From JAJFHI01 sp050633705 (GTDB lineage Bacteria; Pseudomonadota; Alphaproteobacteria; Rhizobiales; Hyphomicrobiaceae), in the NCBI GenBank assembly GCA_050633705.1, contig JBOEGZ010000008.1, positions 1-64,000 of the forward strand: 64,000 nt of DNA, written 5' to 3'. This document shows, piece after piece, positions 1-8,012 of this stretch. Below the pieces are notes generated by a model. That model was given only the letters and a program-made list of their open reading frames with translations. It was not told the DNA's origin and made no database searches. The position numbers and the translations under genes were made by a program. Each line of letters starts with the position of its first letter. The stretch's first letter is position 1.

Positions 1-172
1 GATAAGAGATAAGAGCCTCAGGATCTGGGAATTTCATCCTGCTTTTACTTCTAAATCAAGGATTACGGACCTAGTACAAAAACAATACGGTTCAAGCTGG
101 ACTTGAACGCTGTGTGTATAACTGAATGAACACTGATTGGTGCCATTTGTTGAAATCGAAGGTTTGTAAAAT

Positions 173-1618
173 ATGTCTGAAACGACTTACGACGTCATTG
201 TTGTTGGTGCTGGTCCTGGTGGTTACGTGACCGCAATTCGTGCCGCCCAGCTTGGTCTGAAGACAGCCGTTGTAGAACGTGAGCACCTCGGTGGAATATG
301 TTTGAACTGGGGGTGTATTCCAACAAAGGCCCTGTTGCGAACAGCCGAGATTTATCATTACGCGCAACACGCAGCAGCTTACGGCTTGAAAGATACAGGT
401 GGGCTCGCGTTTGACATGGCAGACGTCGTAAAACGCTCGCGCAAGGTTTCCGGGCAACTCAATGGCGGTGTTGGTTTCCTTTTAAAGAAAAACAAAGTTG
501 ACGTCATTTGGGGCGAAGCCAAGCTGACAGCGCCTGGTGAACTGACGATTGGCGATGCGAGCAAGTCTGCATTTCAGCCGCAAAACCCAGTGCCAAAAGG
601 CACGCAGGGTGCAGGCGTTTACAAAGCGAAAAACATCATTCTTTCGACCGGCGCGCGCCCGCGTGTCATTCCAGGCATTGAGCCAGACGGCAAATTTATC
701 TGGACGTACTTTGAAGCCATGGTTCCCGAGACCATGCCAAAATCCGTGCTCGTAATGGGATCTGGTGCCATCGGAATTGAGTTTGCATCGTTCTTCAAGA
801 CAATGGGGGCAGACGTTAGCGTTGTCGAAATGCTGCCACAAATTTTACCGGCCGAAGATGCCGAGATTGCCGGTTTGGCCCGCAAGCAGTTCGAAAAGCT
901 TGGCATCAAAATCCTAACGGGGGCCAAAGTTACTAACGTTGCAAAGGGCGCAGATAGCATCACGGCAACCATCGAGATCGAAAACGGTGAAGGTCAAGAG
1001 ATCACGGCCGAGCGTCTAATTTCAGCTATCGGCGTCCAAGGCAATATTGAGAGCCTTGGGCTGGAAGCGCTCGGAGTGGAAACGGATCGTGGTTGTGTCA
1101 AGGCAGATGGTTTTGGGCGCACGAATATCCCTGGCGTATTTGCGATTGGTGATGTTGCTGGTCCTCCAATGCTGGCGCACAAGGCTGAGCATGAGGGGGT
1201 TATCTGTGTTGAAAAGATCGCCGGTCTTGATGCGCATGAAATGAACAAAGACCACATTCCAGGCTGTACATATTGCCACCCACAAATCGCAAGCGTCGGT
1301 ATGACCGAAATGCAGGCCGAAGACGCCGGTTTCGAAGTTAAAGTTGGCCGTTTTCCATTCCAGGGGAACGGCAAAGCGATCGCTTTGGGTGAACCCAACG
1401 GCTTGGTGAAAACGGTGTTTGACAAGAAGACCGGAAGGCTTCTCGGCGCTCACATGATCGGTGCCGAAGTTACCGAGTTGATCCAAGGCTTTGTTATTGC
1501 CCTAAAGTTTGGGGCAACAGAAAAGGACCTTATGCATACGGTGTTCCCGCATCCAACGCTGTCGGAAATGATGCACGAGAGCGCACTTGCTGCTGACGGC
1601 CGTGCTATTCACATGTAA
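173..1618 (+). CDS. lpdA: Dihydrolipoyl dehydrogenase (E3)
   Basis: E3 flavoprotein of 2-oxo acid dehydrogenase complexes: it reoxidises the lipoyl group of E2 and passes the electrons to NAD+. The 481 residues are full family length. The N-terminal FAD motif VGAGPGGY is at about 11-18. The redox disulfide motif GGICLNWGCIPTKAL puts the two cysteines at 43 and 48. A second Rossmann motif, MGSGAIGIEFA, lies near 195, the FAD-binding segment IGDVAG near 325, and the C-terminal catalytic HPTLSE at about 460-465. The Trp in LNWGC is the form I associate with pyruvate dehydrogenase E3 of alphaproteobacteria. No PDH or OGDH subunit lies downstream; anything upstream is outside the window. A hairpin terminator follows. 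Confidence 0.96.
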   Translation: MSETTYDVIVVGAGPGGYVTAIRAAQLGLKTAVVEREHLGGICLNWGCIPTKALLRTAEIYHYAQHAAAYGLKDTGGLAFDMADVVKRSRKVSGQLNGGVGFLLKKNKVDVIWGEAKLTAPGELTIGDASKSAFQPQNPVPKGTQGAGVYKAKNIILSTGARPRVIPGIEPDGKFIWTYFEAMVPETMPKSVLVMGSGAIGIEFASFFKTMGADVSVVEMLPQILPAEDAEIAGLARKQFEKLGIKILTGAKVTNVAKGADSITATIEIENGEGQEITAERLISAIGVQGNIESLGLEALGVETDRGCVKADGFGRTNIPGVFAIGDVAGPPMLAHKAEHEGVICVEKIAGLDAHEMNKDHIPGCTYCHPQIASVGMTEMQAEDAGFEVKVGRFPFQGNGKAIALGEPNGLVKTVFDKKTGRLLGAHMIGAEVTELIQGFVIALKFGATEKDLMHTVFPHPTLSEMMHESALAADGRAIHM

Positions 1619-1648
1619 ATATTTAATGTCGACATGTAGAATTTGGCA

Positions 1649-1681
1649 CGGAGGCGTTGTGATCACCTCTCCGATTTTTTA
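1649..1681 (+). terminator. Rho-independent terminator after lpdA
   Basis: The arms CGGAG (1649-1653) and CTCCG (1669-1673) can be extended by GG/CC pairing. They are followed by a run of six T from 1675. It sits 30 bases after the lpdA stop, so lpdA transcription probably ends here. Confidence 0.75.
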
Positions 1682-1821
1682 TCAAGACACGTATGGGAGA
1701 GCGGTGGAAAGTGTCACGTCAATCAGAGGCAGAGGCCTAGAAAACGGCATGCCCTGGCGTGCTGAAGAAGAAAACCTTCTCGGCAGAGAATGCATGCAAG
1801 TGATCAGTTGAAATTTTTGCA

Positions 1822-2670
1822 TTAGGGATAGGGTTCGCGGACGCCAAGATCACGAAGTTGGTGGCGTGCATAAATATTCACAGAGTTGAGTTGCAAGACG
1901 CGGGAATATTCGGCGATGGCGAGATCGTTGTTTCCAAGTTTCTTAAAAATTTCCGCCCGTCTGTAGTAAGCATTCCAATGTCGCGTATCGAGTTCGATTG
2001 CAGCGGTGTACTCACGAAGCGCGGATTTATGATCTCCCTGTTTTGCATAAACGTTTCCAAGCCCAACTGCGCATTTCGCTGTCGGGTCGCCCGCCTTCTT
2101 GGCGATGTCATAATCTTTTAATGCTTCAGCCGTTTTGCCAATTGCAAGTTTTGACGTCGCCCGCTGACAAATCGCAGCGGCATCTTCTGGATTGAGGGCA
2201 ATGAGTTTTGAATAACTTTCAATCGCCAATTCATGCTCGTTGAGCGAGATATACAGCTTCCCTTGCTCATGTAATGACTTGGTGTTTTTAGGATCAAGTT
2301 CATGTACGCGGCTATAATCGTTCACGGCGGCCCAAAGTTCGGCCTCAACAACCCAAGCCTTGGCACGCTTCATGAGGTATCGAATCCGTCGCTTCGTTGA
2401 CGTCTTGGGGTCGTTAATTTTCGGTGTGCACAAGCGGATTGTGCGGACAGCCTGATCGCTGGTCGCACAAGACCAGGCAGCATCCGAAGCGTTTGCAGGC
2501 TTGGATTTTTTTTCAGAGTTTTGGTATTGCGCCACGGCGAGTGTCGGTGAGCTAAGAAGCAGACTGCATACAACGAGTATGAGCGTATATGGTTGACTTG
2601 CTTTCATAGTATTGCACTTGCGGCTTGGTTTGAGTTGTTTGAGACTGGGTGAGTTTGCTGTGCTGATCAT
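1822..2670 (-). CDS. Secreted TPR protein, paralogue 1 of 3
   Basis: Tetratricopeptide-repeat protein, probably periplasmic, function unknown. A hydrophobic signal segment ending TLAVAQ (about residue 48) is followed by a head motif shared with the next two genes: a Cys, TSDQAVRTIRLC and a stretch around KRAKAWVVE. Four or five TPR units follow, with repeats such as ALKDYDIAKKAG and ALREYTAAIELD. Four Cys are conserved across the three paralogues: two in the head motif and two in the TPR region. This suggests disulfides in the periplasm. The start at 2670 overlaps the stop of the upstream gene by four bases (ATGA). An internal ATG at 2607 begins directly with MKASQPYTLIL and would give a more ordinary signal peptide. 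Last gene of the cluster. Confidence 0.85.
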   Translation of the reverse strand: MISTANSPSLKQLKPSRKCNTMKASQPYTLILVVCSLLLSSPTLAVAQYQNSEKKSKPANASDAAWSCATSDQAVRTIRLCTPKINDPKTSTKRRIRYLMKRAKAWVVEAELWAAVNDYSRVHELDPKNTKSLHEQGKLYISLNEHELAIESYSKLIALNPEDAAAICQRATSKLAIGKTAEALKDYDIAKKAGDPTAKCAVGLGNVYAKQGDHKSALREYTAAIELDTRHWNAYYRRAEIFKKLGNNDLAIAEYSRVLQLNSVNIYARHQLRDLGVREPYP

Positions 2671-3560
2671 GGCGGCAATATACCAAGCGCTTGCAACTCT
2701 TTTCTAGCGCGCATGTGGATTGGATTAATCGTGATCACTGTCCAATAATTCTTTATTGCCAATTCCAATTCACCACGGCGTTCGTGCAGCTTGGCAAGTC
2801 GAAAGTAGGCATTTGGATATTGCCTATTGTCTGCAACTGCATCTGAGTAGTCAGAGAGCGCATTAGCGTCTTTACCCGCTGCCGCCCAAGCATCCCCGCG
2901 AGCAACCTTACAGTCGACACGTGTGGGGTCAATCTTGAGGCCGGTGGTGTGGTCTTCGATGGCAGAATCGTACTTTTTCAGATGAACCTTCGTAACGCCA
3001 CGCCGACAATACGCCGAGACGTTCTTAGGATCGAGTTTTATCAATTGGGTATAGTCAGCGCGCGCCAGTTCAAATTCCTTGAGTTCTTCATACAGTTTCG
3101 CGCGTTCGGAGTATGCTTGCTCTTTTGTGGGAGCAATTTCGATGATGCGGCCATAATCGTTTATGGCGGCCCAAAGTTCTTCTTCAACAACCCAGGCCTT
3201 GGCGCGCTTGAATAGATAACGCATGCGCCGCTTATCAGAGGTTTCGGGATTGTTGATTTTAGGTGTGCAAAGTCGAATTGTGCGCACGGCCTGATCGCTG
3301 GTTGCACAACTCCACCCAACGTCATTGGGGTTAGCGGGACGTTTGGCGACAGGGTTTTGTGGAACAGCCTTCGAATAGTCTTGTGCCGTTGCCGAGCTAA
3401 TTGCCAACAGTGTTGTTGAAGAAATGAAAATAAGTGCCAACGCTCCAAGCTGTGCAAGTGATGGGAGAAGCGTTATTGCACGCGCGGATGTACTTGTGTG
3501 TGCGTTCGATTTCTCAACCCACGACTTGCGGTGCTGCAAATAAAGCATCTTGGCGCTCAA
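2667..3560 (-). CDS. Secreted TPR protein, paralogue 2 of 3
   Basis: Second copy of the tandem TPR family, 297 residues. The start is TTG at 3560 with a good Shine-Dalgarno (AAGGAGAAGAAC just upstream). It has a long basic N-region, a hydrophobic stretch around 30-55, and probable signal cleavage after ATAQ. The head motif SCATSDQAVRTIRLC and KRAKAWVVEEELWAAINDY are almost identical to paralogue 1. TPR units follow, with ARADYTQLIKLDP, AIEDHTTGLKID and ALSDYSDAVAD. The conserved cysteines in SAYCRRG and RVDCKVARGD are present. It lies 30 bases after paralogue 3 and overlaps paralogue 1, so the three are surely co-transcribed. Role unknown; TPR suggests protein-protein binding. Confidence 0.88.
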   Translation of the reverse strand: MSAKMLYLQHRKSWVEKSNAHTSTSARAITLLPSLAQLGALALIFISSTTLLAISSATAQDYSKAVPQNPVAKRPANPNDVGWSCATSDQAVRTIRLCTPKINNPETSDKRRMRYLFKRAKAWVVEEELWAAINDYGRIIEIAPTKEQAYSERAKLYEELKEFELARADYTQLIKLDPKNVSAYCRRGVTKVHLKKYDSAIEDHTTGLKIDPTRVDCKVARGDAWAAAGKDANALSDYSDAVADNRQYPNAYFRLAKLHERRGELELAIKNYWTVITINPIHMRARKELQALGILPP

Positions 3561-3590
3561 GTTCTTCTCCTTCGAACTGAGAAAAGGAAA

Positions 3591-4424
3591 CTAATTCCGC
3601 GATTGATGCCAGGGGGTATATTTACCTAGAGATTGAAGCTCACGCATGGCTTTGAGATCGAAATCGCCAAACTCGATCACCTTTGTATAGTCAGCGATTG
3701 CAAGTTGTTTTTCTCCTTGCTCTTTATAAAGCCGCCCGCGCCGCATGTAGGCATGCCTGTAGTTCACATCGACTGCAATAGCCGCGTTATAGTCTTGAAA
3801 CGCTTTCTTGTACTCACCCATCTCAGCAAAGACGTCACCCCGACCGACGACACAATCAATACGACTGGGGTCAAGTTCGAGAGCCTTGTTGTAGTCTTCA
3901 ATTGCTGAATTGAAATCTCTCAAGTTCAGATTTGCTAATCCTCGACGGCAATACATCGTTGGATCATCAGCAATAATTTTAACGATTGCTGATAAATCTT
4001 TTTTGGTTAGAGAATGTTCTTCCAACTTGGCGTACAATTTTGCCCGTTCACTGTAAGCGTCAATGTGGTTGGGATCTAATTCAATGACTTTCCCATAGTC
4101 GTTGATCCCAGCCCATGGTTCCTCTTCAATGACCCAAGCTTTGGCTCTTTTCATGAGTGCTGATATTCGAACATTGTCACTTGAGTCAGGGTCGGTAATT
4201 AGTGGCGAGCACAACCTAATCGTTTGTGTTGCTCTGTCACTTGTGTTGCAGGAATAACCGGCGTCTTGTTGGTTTGGCGCTGGGGTTGGTGCCCGAGGCG
4301 GTTCTGCGTAATTCTGAGAAAAAGAAGAAGTCGAAAAAAGTGCGCACGCGGCCACGGTGACGACGCCGCAAACAGTCGCTATGACAGGGCGATGAATTTT
4401 AGAAGTCTGGAACACGATGACCAT
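3591..4424 (-). CDS. Secreted TPR protein, paralogue 3 of 3
   Basis: First transcribed of the three paralogues, 277 residues, and the most divergent. The signal-like segment ends near STSSFSQ (about 36). The head motif reads SCNTSDRATQTIRLC, then KRAKAWVIEEEPWAGINDY, then TPR units AIEDYNKALELDPSR, AFQDYNAAIAVD and AIADYTKVIEFGD. The conserved Cys in TMYCRRG and RIDCVVGRGD are kept. ATG at 4424 has a GGAG only one base away. A GTG at 4415 is better spaced, so the start may be three codons later. It follows the PQQ dehydrogenase by 121 bases on the same strand and may share its transcript, so a role near periplasmic alcohol oxidation is possible but unproven. Confidence 0.87.
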   Translation of the reverse strand: MVIVFQTSKIHRPVIATVCGVVTVAACALFSTSSFSQNYAEPPRAPTPAPNQQDAGYSCNTSDRATQTIRLCSPLITDPDSSDNVRISALMKRAKAWVIEEEPWAGINDYGKVIELDPNHIDAYSERAKLYAKLEEHSLTKKDLSAIVKIIADDPTMYCRRGLANLNLRDFNSAIEDYNKALELDPSRIDCVVGRGDVFAEMGEYKKAFQDYNAAIAVDVNYRHAYMRRGRLYKEQGEKQLAIADYTKVIEFGDFDLKAMRELQSLGKYTPWHQSRN

Positions 4425-4545
4425 TCTCCAGTTCTTTGCACTTCGTAGCCGTATCTCGTTGTTTAACTAGCAACGTCGCGAGTTACACTCAAGTTACACT
4501 TTTTTACTTGGATATATTTTACTACGAATTCAAGCTTAAGGTGGA

Positions 4546-6357
4546 TTACTCCTCCATCAGCCCAAAGACGATTACGGCACCGCCTTGGCGAAATCCCCAA
4601 ATTCTACTTCCACCAGCAGCAACGGCAACATACTGTTTCCCGTCGAGTTTGTAAGACATTGGTGGCGCGTTTACGCCGGCTCCAGCCATGAATTTCCAGA
4701 TTTTCTTACCTGATTTGGCATCAAATGCAGAAAACTCTCCGCTGCCTTGTCCGGTAAAAACTACGCCTCCAGCAGTGGCAAGGACGCCGCCGATCAAGAT
4801 CTGCTCAGTTTTGTGTTGCCAGACGATCTTGCCATTGTTGTTTAAGTCGATTGCGCTCAGCAAACCCCAGTTTGCTTCCTTCGCTGGTTCAATCGAGTAG
4901 TACGTGAGGGGAGGCTTATCCTTTGTCGCCGGGATGATCTCTTTTTTATAGATAAAGGGCATGTGCAACCCGGCAACATAAACTCGACCCCTTGCTTCAT
5001 CGACAGAAGTCGGCGACCAGTTTGAGCCACCGCCTGCGCCAGGTGCAATTCGAACCGGTTTGTCTTCACTGGGAACAGCAAACATATTTTCTTGTGGAAC
5101 AAACGCTTCAGATTTGAAAAGAAGTTTTCCGGTTCGACGATCGTTGACGAAATACCATCCAAGTTTGGACGCTTGTCCGACAGCGGGAACCGTTTCGCCA
5201 TCGATCTTCACATCGAACAACGTTGGTGGGCTGGCGACGTCGTAGCCCCAAACATCATGGGGGAGTTGTTGAAAATACCAAGCCAGCTTGCCGGTCTTGG
5301 CATCAAGGGCAACGAGAGACATTGTATAAAGATTATCACCTGGCCGACTGTCGCCAGCAGCTTGCGGTGAGGGATTGCCGATGCCGAAATAGATAAGGCC
5401 AAGTTTCGGATCAACAGCAGGCGTTGACCAAACCGAACCGCCACCGAATTTCCATGCGTCTAGATTTTTAGCCGCCGCTGCTTTTTCAGCCTCTACATCG
5501 CGGTTGAGTTTAACGCCATAGGCGGTCTCGGTGACGTAATCACCTTCCCAACCTTTTTTGGTGGTGTCGAATTGCCAAGTTTTGTTGCCCGTCTTCGCGT
5601 CGAACGCAGCAATGAACCCAGGACGTCCATAGCTGCCTGCGATGCCGATGACAGCGCTCAGAGGGGCACCTGGGCGATCTTCTTCCAGATGCAGTCCATA
5701 GCCAACACCTGTGATGCCAACGATGACTTGTCCCTCATAAACCAACGGTGCAACGCGCGCCCCGATTCCCGTCGAACCAGAAACCTTCTGGTCGCTGAAA
5801 CTCGTCGCATCGCCAAGTTGATCTTTCTCTTCTGTTGGACCGGTGTCTTGTTGGACTAAGCTCTGATCCCAAAGGACTTCGCCGGATTTGCGATCAAGTG
5901 CGATCAAGCGGGCATCGACAGTTGCGACATAGACTTTGCCATAAGCGATAGCCACACCTTGGTTGGCCGGCCCGCAGCACATTTTCTTGGTTTTTCGCTT
6001 GTGGTGATAGTTCCAAAGTTCTTGCCCGGTTCGCGCGTCAACTGCTGCGACGTGTGAAAACGGTGAGGTTACGTACATTACGCCGTCTTCGACAATTGGT
6101 ACGGTTTGGAATGTTGACGAGGTTCCAGTTTGGTAAATCCACTTTGGCACCAAACGCTTTATTGTTTCCGTGTTGATTTGTTTCAATGGCGAGAAGCGCT
6201 GATTGGTATAATCGCGCCCGTACGACATCCAGTTAAGTTTATCTTTTGATGCAGATTTTAGTCGTGCGTCATCGACAGTCCCGGCCATCGCCAACCCGCT
6301 GGACATACTTGTGAAAGTGATTGTGACGAAGATCTTGAAAATTATCGAGGGTTTCAT
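4546..6357 (-). CDS. PQQ-dependent dehydrogenase (variant catalytic site)
   Basis: Eight-bladed quinoprotein of the methanol/ethanol/glucose dehydrogenase superfamily, periplasmic. I take ATG 6357, which starts with signal peptide MKPSIIFKIF...AMAG (603 residues); the frame is open back to 6465. Propeller W-motifs recur (AVDARTGQELW, ALDRKSGEVLW, AFDAKTGNKTW, ALDAKTGKLAW, AFDAKSGKKIW). The vicinal disulfide that packs on PQQ is present (CC at about 127-128). At the catalytic position the sequence is HDVWGYDVASPP (about 367-378). The Asp found in XoxF, MxaF and glucose dehydrogenase (W-D) is Gly, while the Asp two residues on is kept. Substrate cannot be told. Downstream of the XoxF-like/XoxJ-like unit and separated from it by a terminator. 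Confidence 0.88.
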   Translation of the reverse strand: MKPSIIFKIFVTITFTSMSSGLAMAGTVDDARLKSASKDKLNWMSYGRDYTNQRFSPLKQINTETIKRLVPKWIYQTGTSSTFQTVPIVEDGVMYVTSPFSHVAAVDARTGQELWNYHHKRKTKKMCCGPANQGVAIAYGKVYVATVDARLIALDRKSGEVLWDQSLVQQDTGPTEEKDQLGDATSFSDQKVSGSTGIGARVAPLVYEGQVIVGITGVGYGLHLEEDRPGAPLSAVIGIAGSYGRPGFIAAFDAKTGNKTWQFDTTKKGWEGDYVTETAYGVKLNRDVEAEKAAAAKNLDAWKFGGGSVWSTPAVDPKLGLIYFGIGNPSPQAAGDSRPGDNLYTMSLVALDAKTGKLAWYFQQLPHDVWGYDVASPPTLFDVKIDGETVPAVGQASKLGWYFVNDRRTGKLLFKSEAFVPQENMFAVPSEDKPVRIAPGAGGGSNWSPTSVDEARGRVYVAGLHMPFIYKKEIIPATKDKPPLTYYSIEPAKEANWGLLSAIDLNNNGKIVWQHKTEQILIGGVLATAGGVVFTGQGSGEFSAFDAKSGKKIWKFMAGAGVNAPPMSYKLDGKQYVAVAAGGSRIWGFRQGGAVIVFGLMEE

Positions 6358-6551
6358 CGCATCAAAGCCTTTGTCAGGACGTTGTTTTTGCACAAGTTTG
6401 GTTGTTGTCTCACAGAGCCCGTATGCAAAGTAACGCCGCTTTATAAGCACAATAATACGATGCAAGGCTGCTATATTGTATGAAATTCTTAAGCGTTAAA
6501 TTCACGAGAATTTGTTTGTGCGCGTCATGAATTCTTGGCGGTGTTAAGTTC

Positions 6552-6589
6552 AAAAAAAATGCCGCTGAGTTCCCCTCAAGCGGCATTTT
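6552..6589 (-). terminator. Terminator of the XoxF-like/XoxJ-like unit
   Basis: Read on the minus strand: a stem with AGCGGC/GCCGCT plus CTC/GAG, one bulged base, a GGGAA-type loop, flanking A/T pairs, then eight T (complement of A 6552-6559). It lies about 75 bases after the cytochrome domain stop. The flanking A/T runs make it potentially bidirectional. Confidence 0.85.
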
Positions 6590-6661
6590 CATGTCAGGCG
6601 TACTGAAGATCGGTGAGGTGAAAGAATTCCCACTTGAAATTATTCACGTCTGTAAACCGTC

Positions 6662-6979
6662 TCATGATGATCCATTAGGCTTTGGTTGAGCCTGAATGTA
6701 GACCCAAATTTGAAGGATTTCCTCCAACGAATATGGAATGTTGCCGTCTTCGCCAAATGCCGGCATGTCTATCGTGCTGCTTGGGTTGGTACTCCTGCGA
6801 CCGGCCATTACGATTCCGACAAATTCTTCAATCGGTTTGTCGAACGTTCTCAGGTCGGGGATGTTTCCTGGGTTGCCAGAAATCACGTTCGGACCATGGC
6901 ACTTATAGCAAGCCTGCTTGTAATGACCCTTGCCACGTTTGATGTTTTTCTTATCAGCAACGACCTTGGTGTCAAACAA
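6662..6979 (-). CDS. Cytochrome c domain in the alternate frame of the XoxJ-like gene
   Basis: Small class I cytochrome c: haem site CYKCH, a short helix-rich body, and a methionine-ligand segment IDMPAFGEDG, 105 residues from a TTG at 6979. It has no signal peptide of its own, no clear ribosome site, and overlaps the preceding gene by 97 bases in another frame. Haem attachment happens in the periplasm, so a free protein from 6979 would not mature. The frame is open upstream through KKEGLFDTK back to an A10 run at 7007-7016. A -1 shift there joins it to the exported XoxJ-like protein. Fused XoxG-XoxJ cytochromes (cGJ) are known from Methylacidiphilum. The natural reading is therefore a C-terminal electron-acceptor domain of that protein. 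Confidence 0.8.
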   Translation of the reverse strand: MFDTKVVADKKNIKRGKGHYKQACYKCHGPNVISGNPGNIPDLRTFDKPIEEFVGIVMAGRRSTNPSSTIDMPAFGEDGNIPYSLEEILQIWVYIQAQPKPNGSS

Positions 6980-7899
6980 ACCTTCTTTCTTTGCCGCAGC
7001 GTCAGCTTTTTTTTTTGCGCTTGGCTTCCCGGAGAGGAATTGGACTTCTTCTCGACACCAGATACCGTTGTTTCTTTGACGTTGTAGGAATCAAGTGTCT
7101 TTTGAATGCGACCGTCGGCTTTCATCTTCTCAATGATTTTGTCGATCGCATCGCGAAGATCTGGGTCGCCTTTATTTACTCCAATTCCCATTGGGTAAGC
7201 GAAATCCTTGCGTGTTTTTGACAGGACCTCGAGCTTGTCACCGTGTTCTCTTGCCAACCATCCAGCAGCAGGTGCAGTGATAACTGCAACTTCAATCTCG
7301 CCATCTAAAACGGCTTTGACGGCACTTTCAGGCGTGCGGTGCAACGAGCGTTTAACACCTTCGTTGGCAAACCAGATATCTGGAACGGTGACCATCTGGA
7401 CCCCAACAGTCTTGTCTTTGAGGTCGTCAAACGAATTGATTTTGGATCCTTTGCGCTTAATAATCGCAAAGCCGCCCTGATAGTATGGCTGAGTGAAGAC
7501 CATGCTGCGAGAAGCATTTACAAAGTCTTTGCTAACCGGCAGGCCTAAAAACGCGTCGCATTTTTCTTCGCGAAGCTGGCGTATAGAGCGGCGGCCTGAG
7601 TTTTGGCGCCACCAATAATGCCCAAGCTCGACACCAAGTTCGTTGGCAATGTGGCGGGCAACATCAATGTCCAGGCCGGTTGGATTTGGGGTTGATCGCG
7701 AGAACGGCATGTTGTCGGGATCGGCACATATGACCAATTTGCCTTTCGCTTTCACCCGATCTACTGCGGGCGTGTTTTTTGTTTGTTCTGCCACGCTATC
7801 AGGTTTCGCCTTCGCGCCGCCCACAGCATGAGCTGACGTGATCGTAATCGGCGAAACGATTAAAGCCAGAAGCACCGACTTCACAGTGATCAGTTTCAT
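6883..7899 (-). CDS. XoxJ/MxaJ-like periplasmic binding protein
   Basis: Quinoprotein-dehydrogenase-associated solute-binding-like protein. Signal peptide MKLITVKSVLLALIVSPITITSAHA, then two type-II periplasmic binding lobes: GKLVICADPDNMPFS near 53, GLDIDVARHIANELGVELGHYW near 74-95, a CDAFLG segment, VFTQPYY, and AAGWLAREHG near 213. Shine-Dalgarno AAAGGGAGAGACA precedes ATG 7899. Family members (MxaJ, XoxJ) bind and are thought to activate the PQQ dehydrogenase. It follows the XoxF-like gene by 113 bases. After about residue 298 the reading frame passes through A10 and ends in 41 basic residues with no domain character. The -1 frame encodes a cytochrome c. The 0-frame product is therefore either a short alternative or an artefact of the homopolymer. 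Confidence 0.85.
   Translation of the reverse strand: MKLITVKSVLLALIVSPITITSAHAVGGAKAKPDSVAEQTKNTPAVDRVKAKGKLVICADPDNMPFSRSTPNPTGLDIDVARHIANELGVELGHYWWRQNSGRRSIRQLREEKCDAFLGLPVSKDFVNASRSMVFTQPYYQGGFAIIKRKGSKINSFDDLKDKTVGVQMVTVPDIWFANEGVKRSLHRTPESAVKAVLDGEIEVAVITAPAAGWLAREHGDKLEVLSKTRKDFAYPMGIGVNKGDPDLRDAIDKIIEKMKADGRIQKTLDSYNVKETTVSGVEKKSNSSPGSQAQKKKLTLRQRKKVCLTPRSLLIRKTSNVARVITSRLAISAMVRT
7007..7016 (-). other. A10 slippery run joining XoxJ-like and cytochrome c frames
   Basis: The coding strand reads GCG CAA AAA AAA AAG CTG in the binding-protein frame. It ends in A-AAA-AAG, the heptamer used for -1 frameshifting in E. coli dnaX. Slipping one base back gives AAA AAA then GCT GAC, exactly the cytochrome frame. 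Transcript slippage adding one A, or a genomic A11 miscalled as A10, would have the same result. I see only a weak downstream stem and no strong upstream Shine-Dalgarno stimulator. Confidence 0.6.
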
Positions 7900-8012
7900 T
7901 GTCTCTCCCTTTAGGTCAAAAATCTACGGGGAGAACAAGCCTCCCCATAGATCTCGTCGTTTTTTTGACTGACGAATTTAAGGCCTCGTCAGGTTGGGTT
8001 CATCTGTAATTC

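Noticed and set aside
6662..6979. The cytochrome c as an independent gene from TTG 6979
   Set aside because: No ribosome site and no signal peptide for periplasmic haem attachment; better explained as a domain reached by frameshift.
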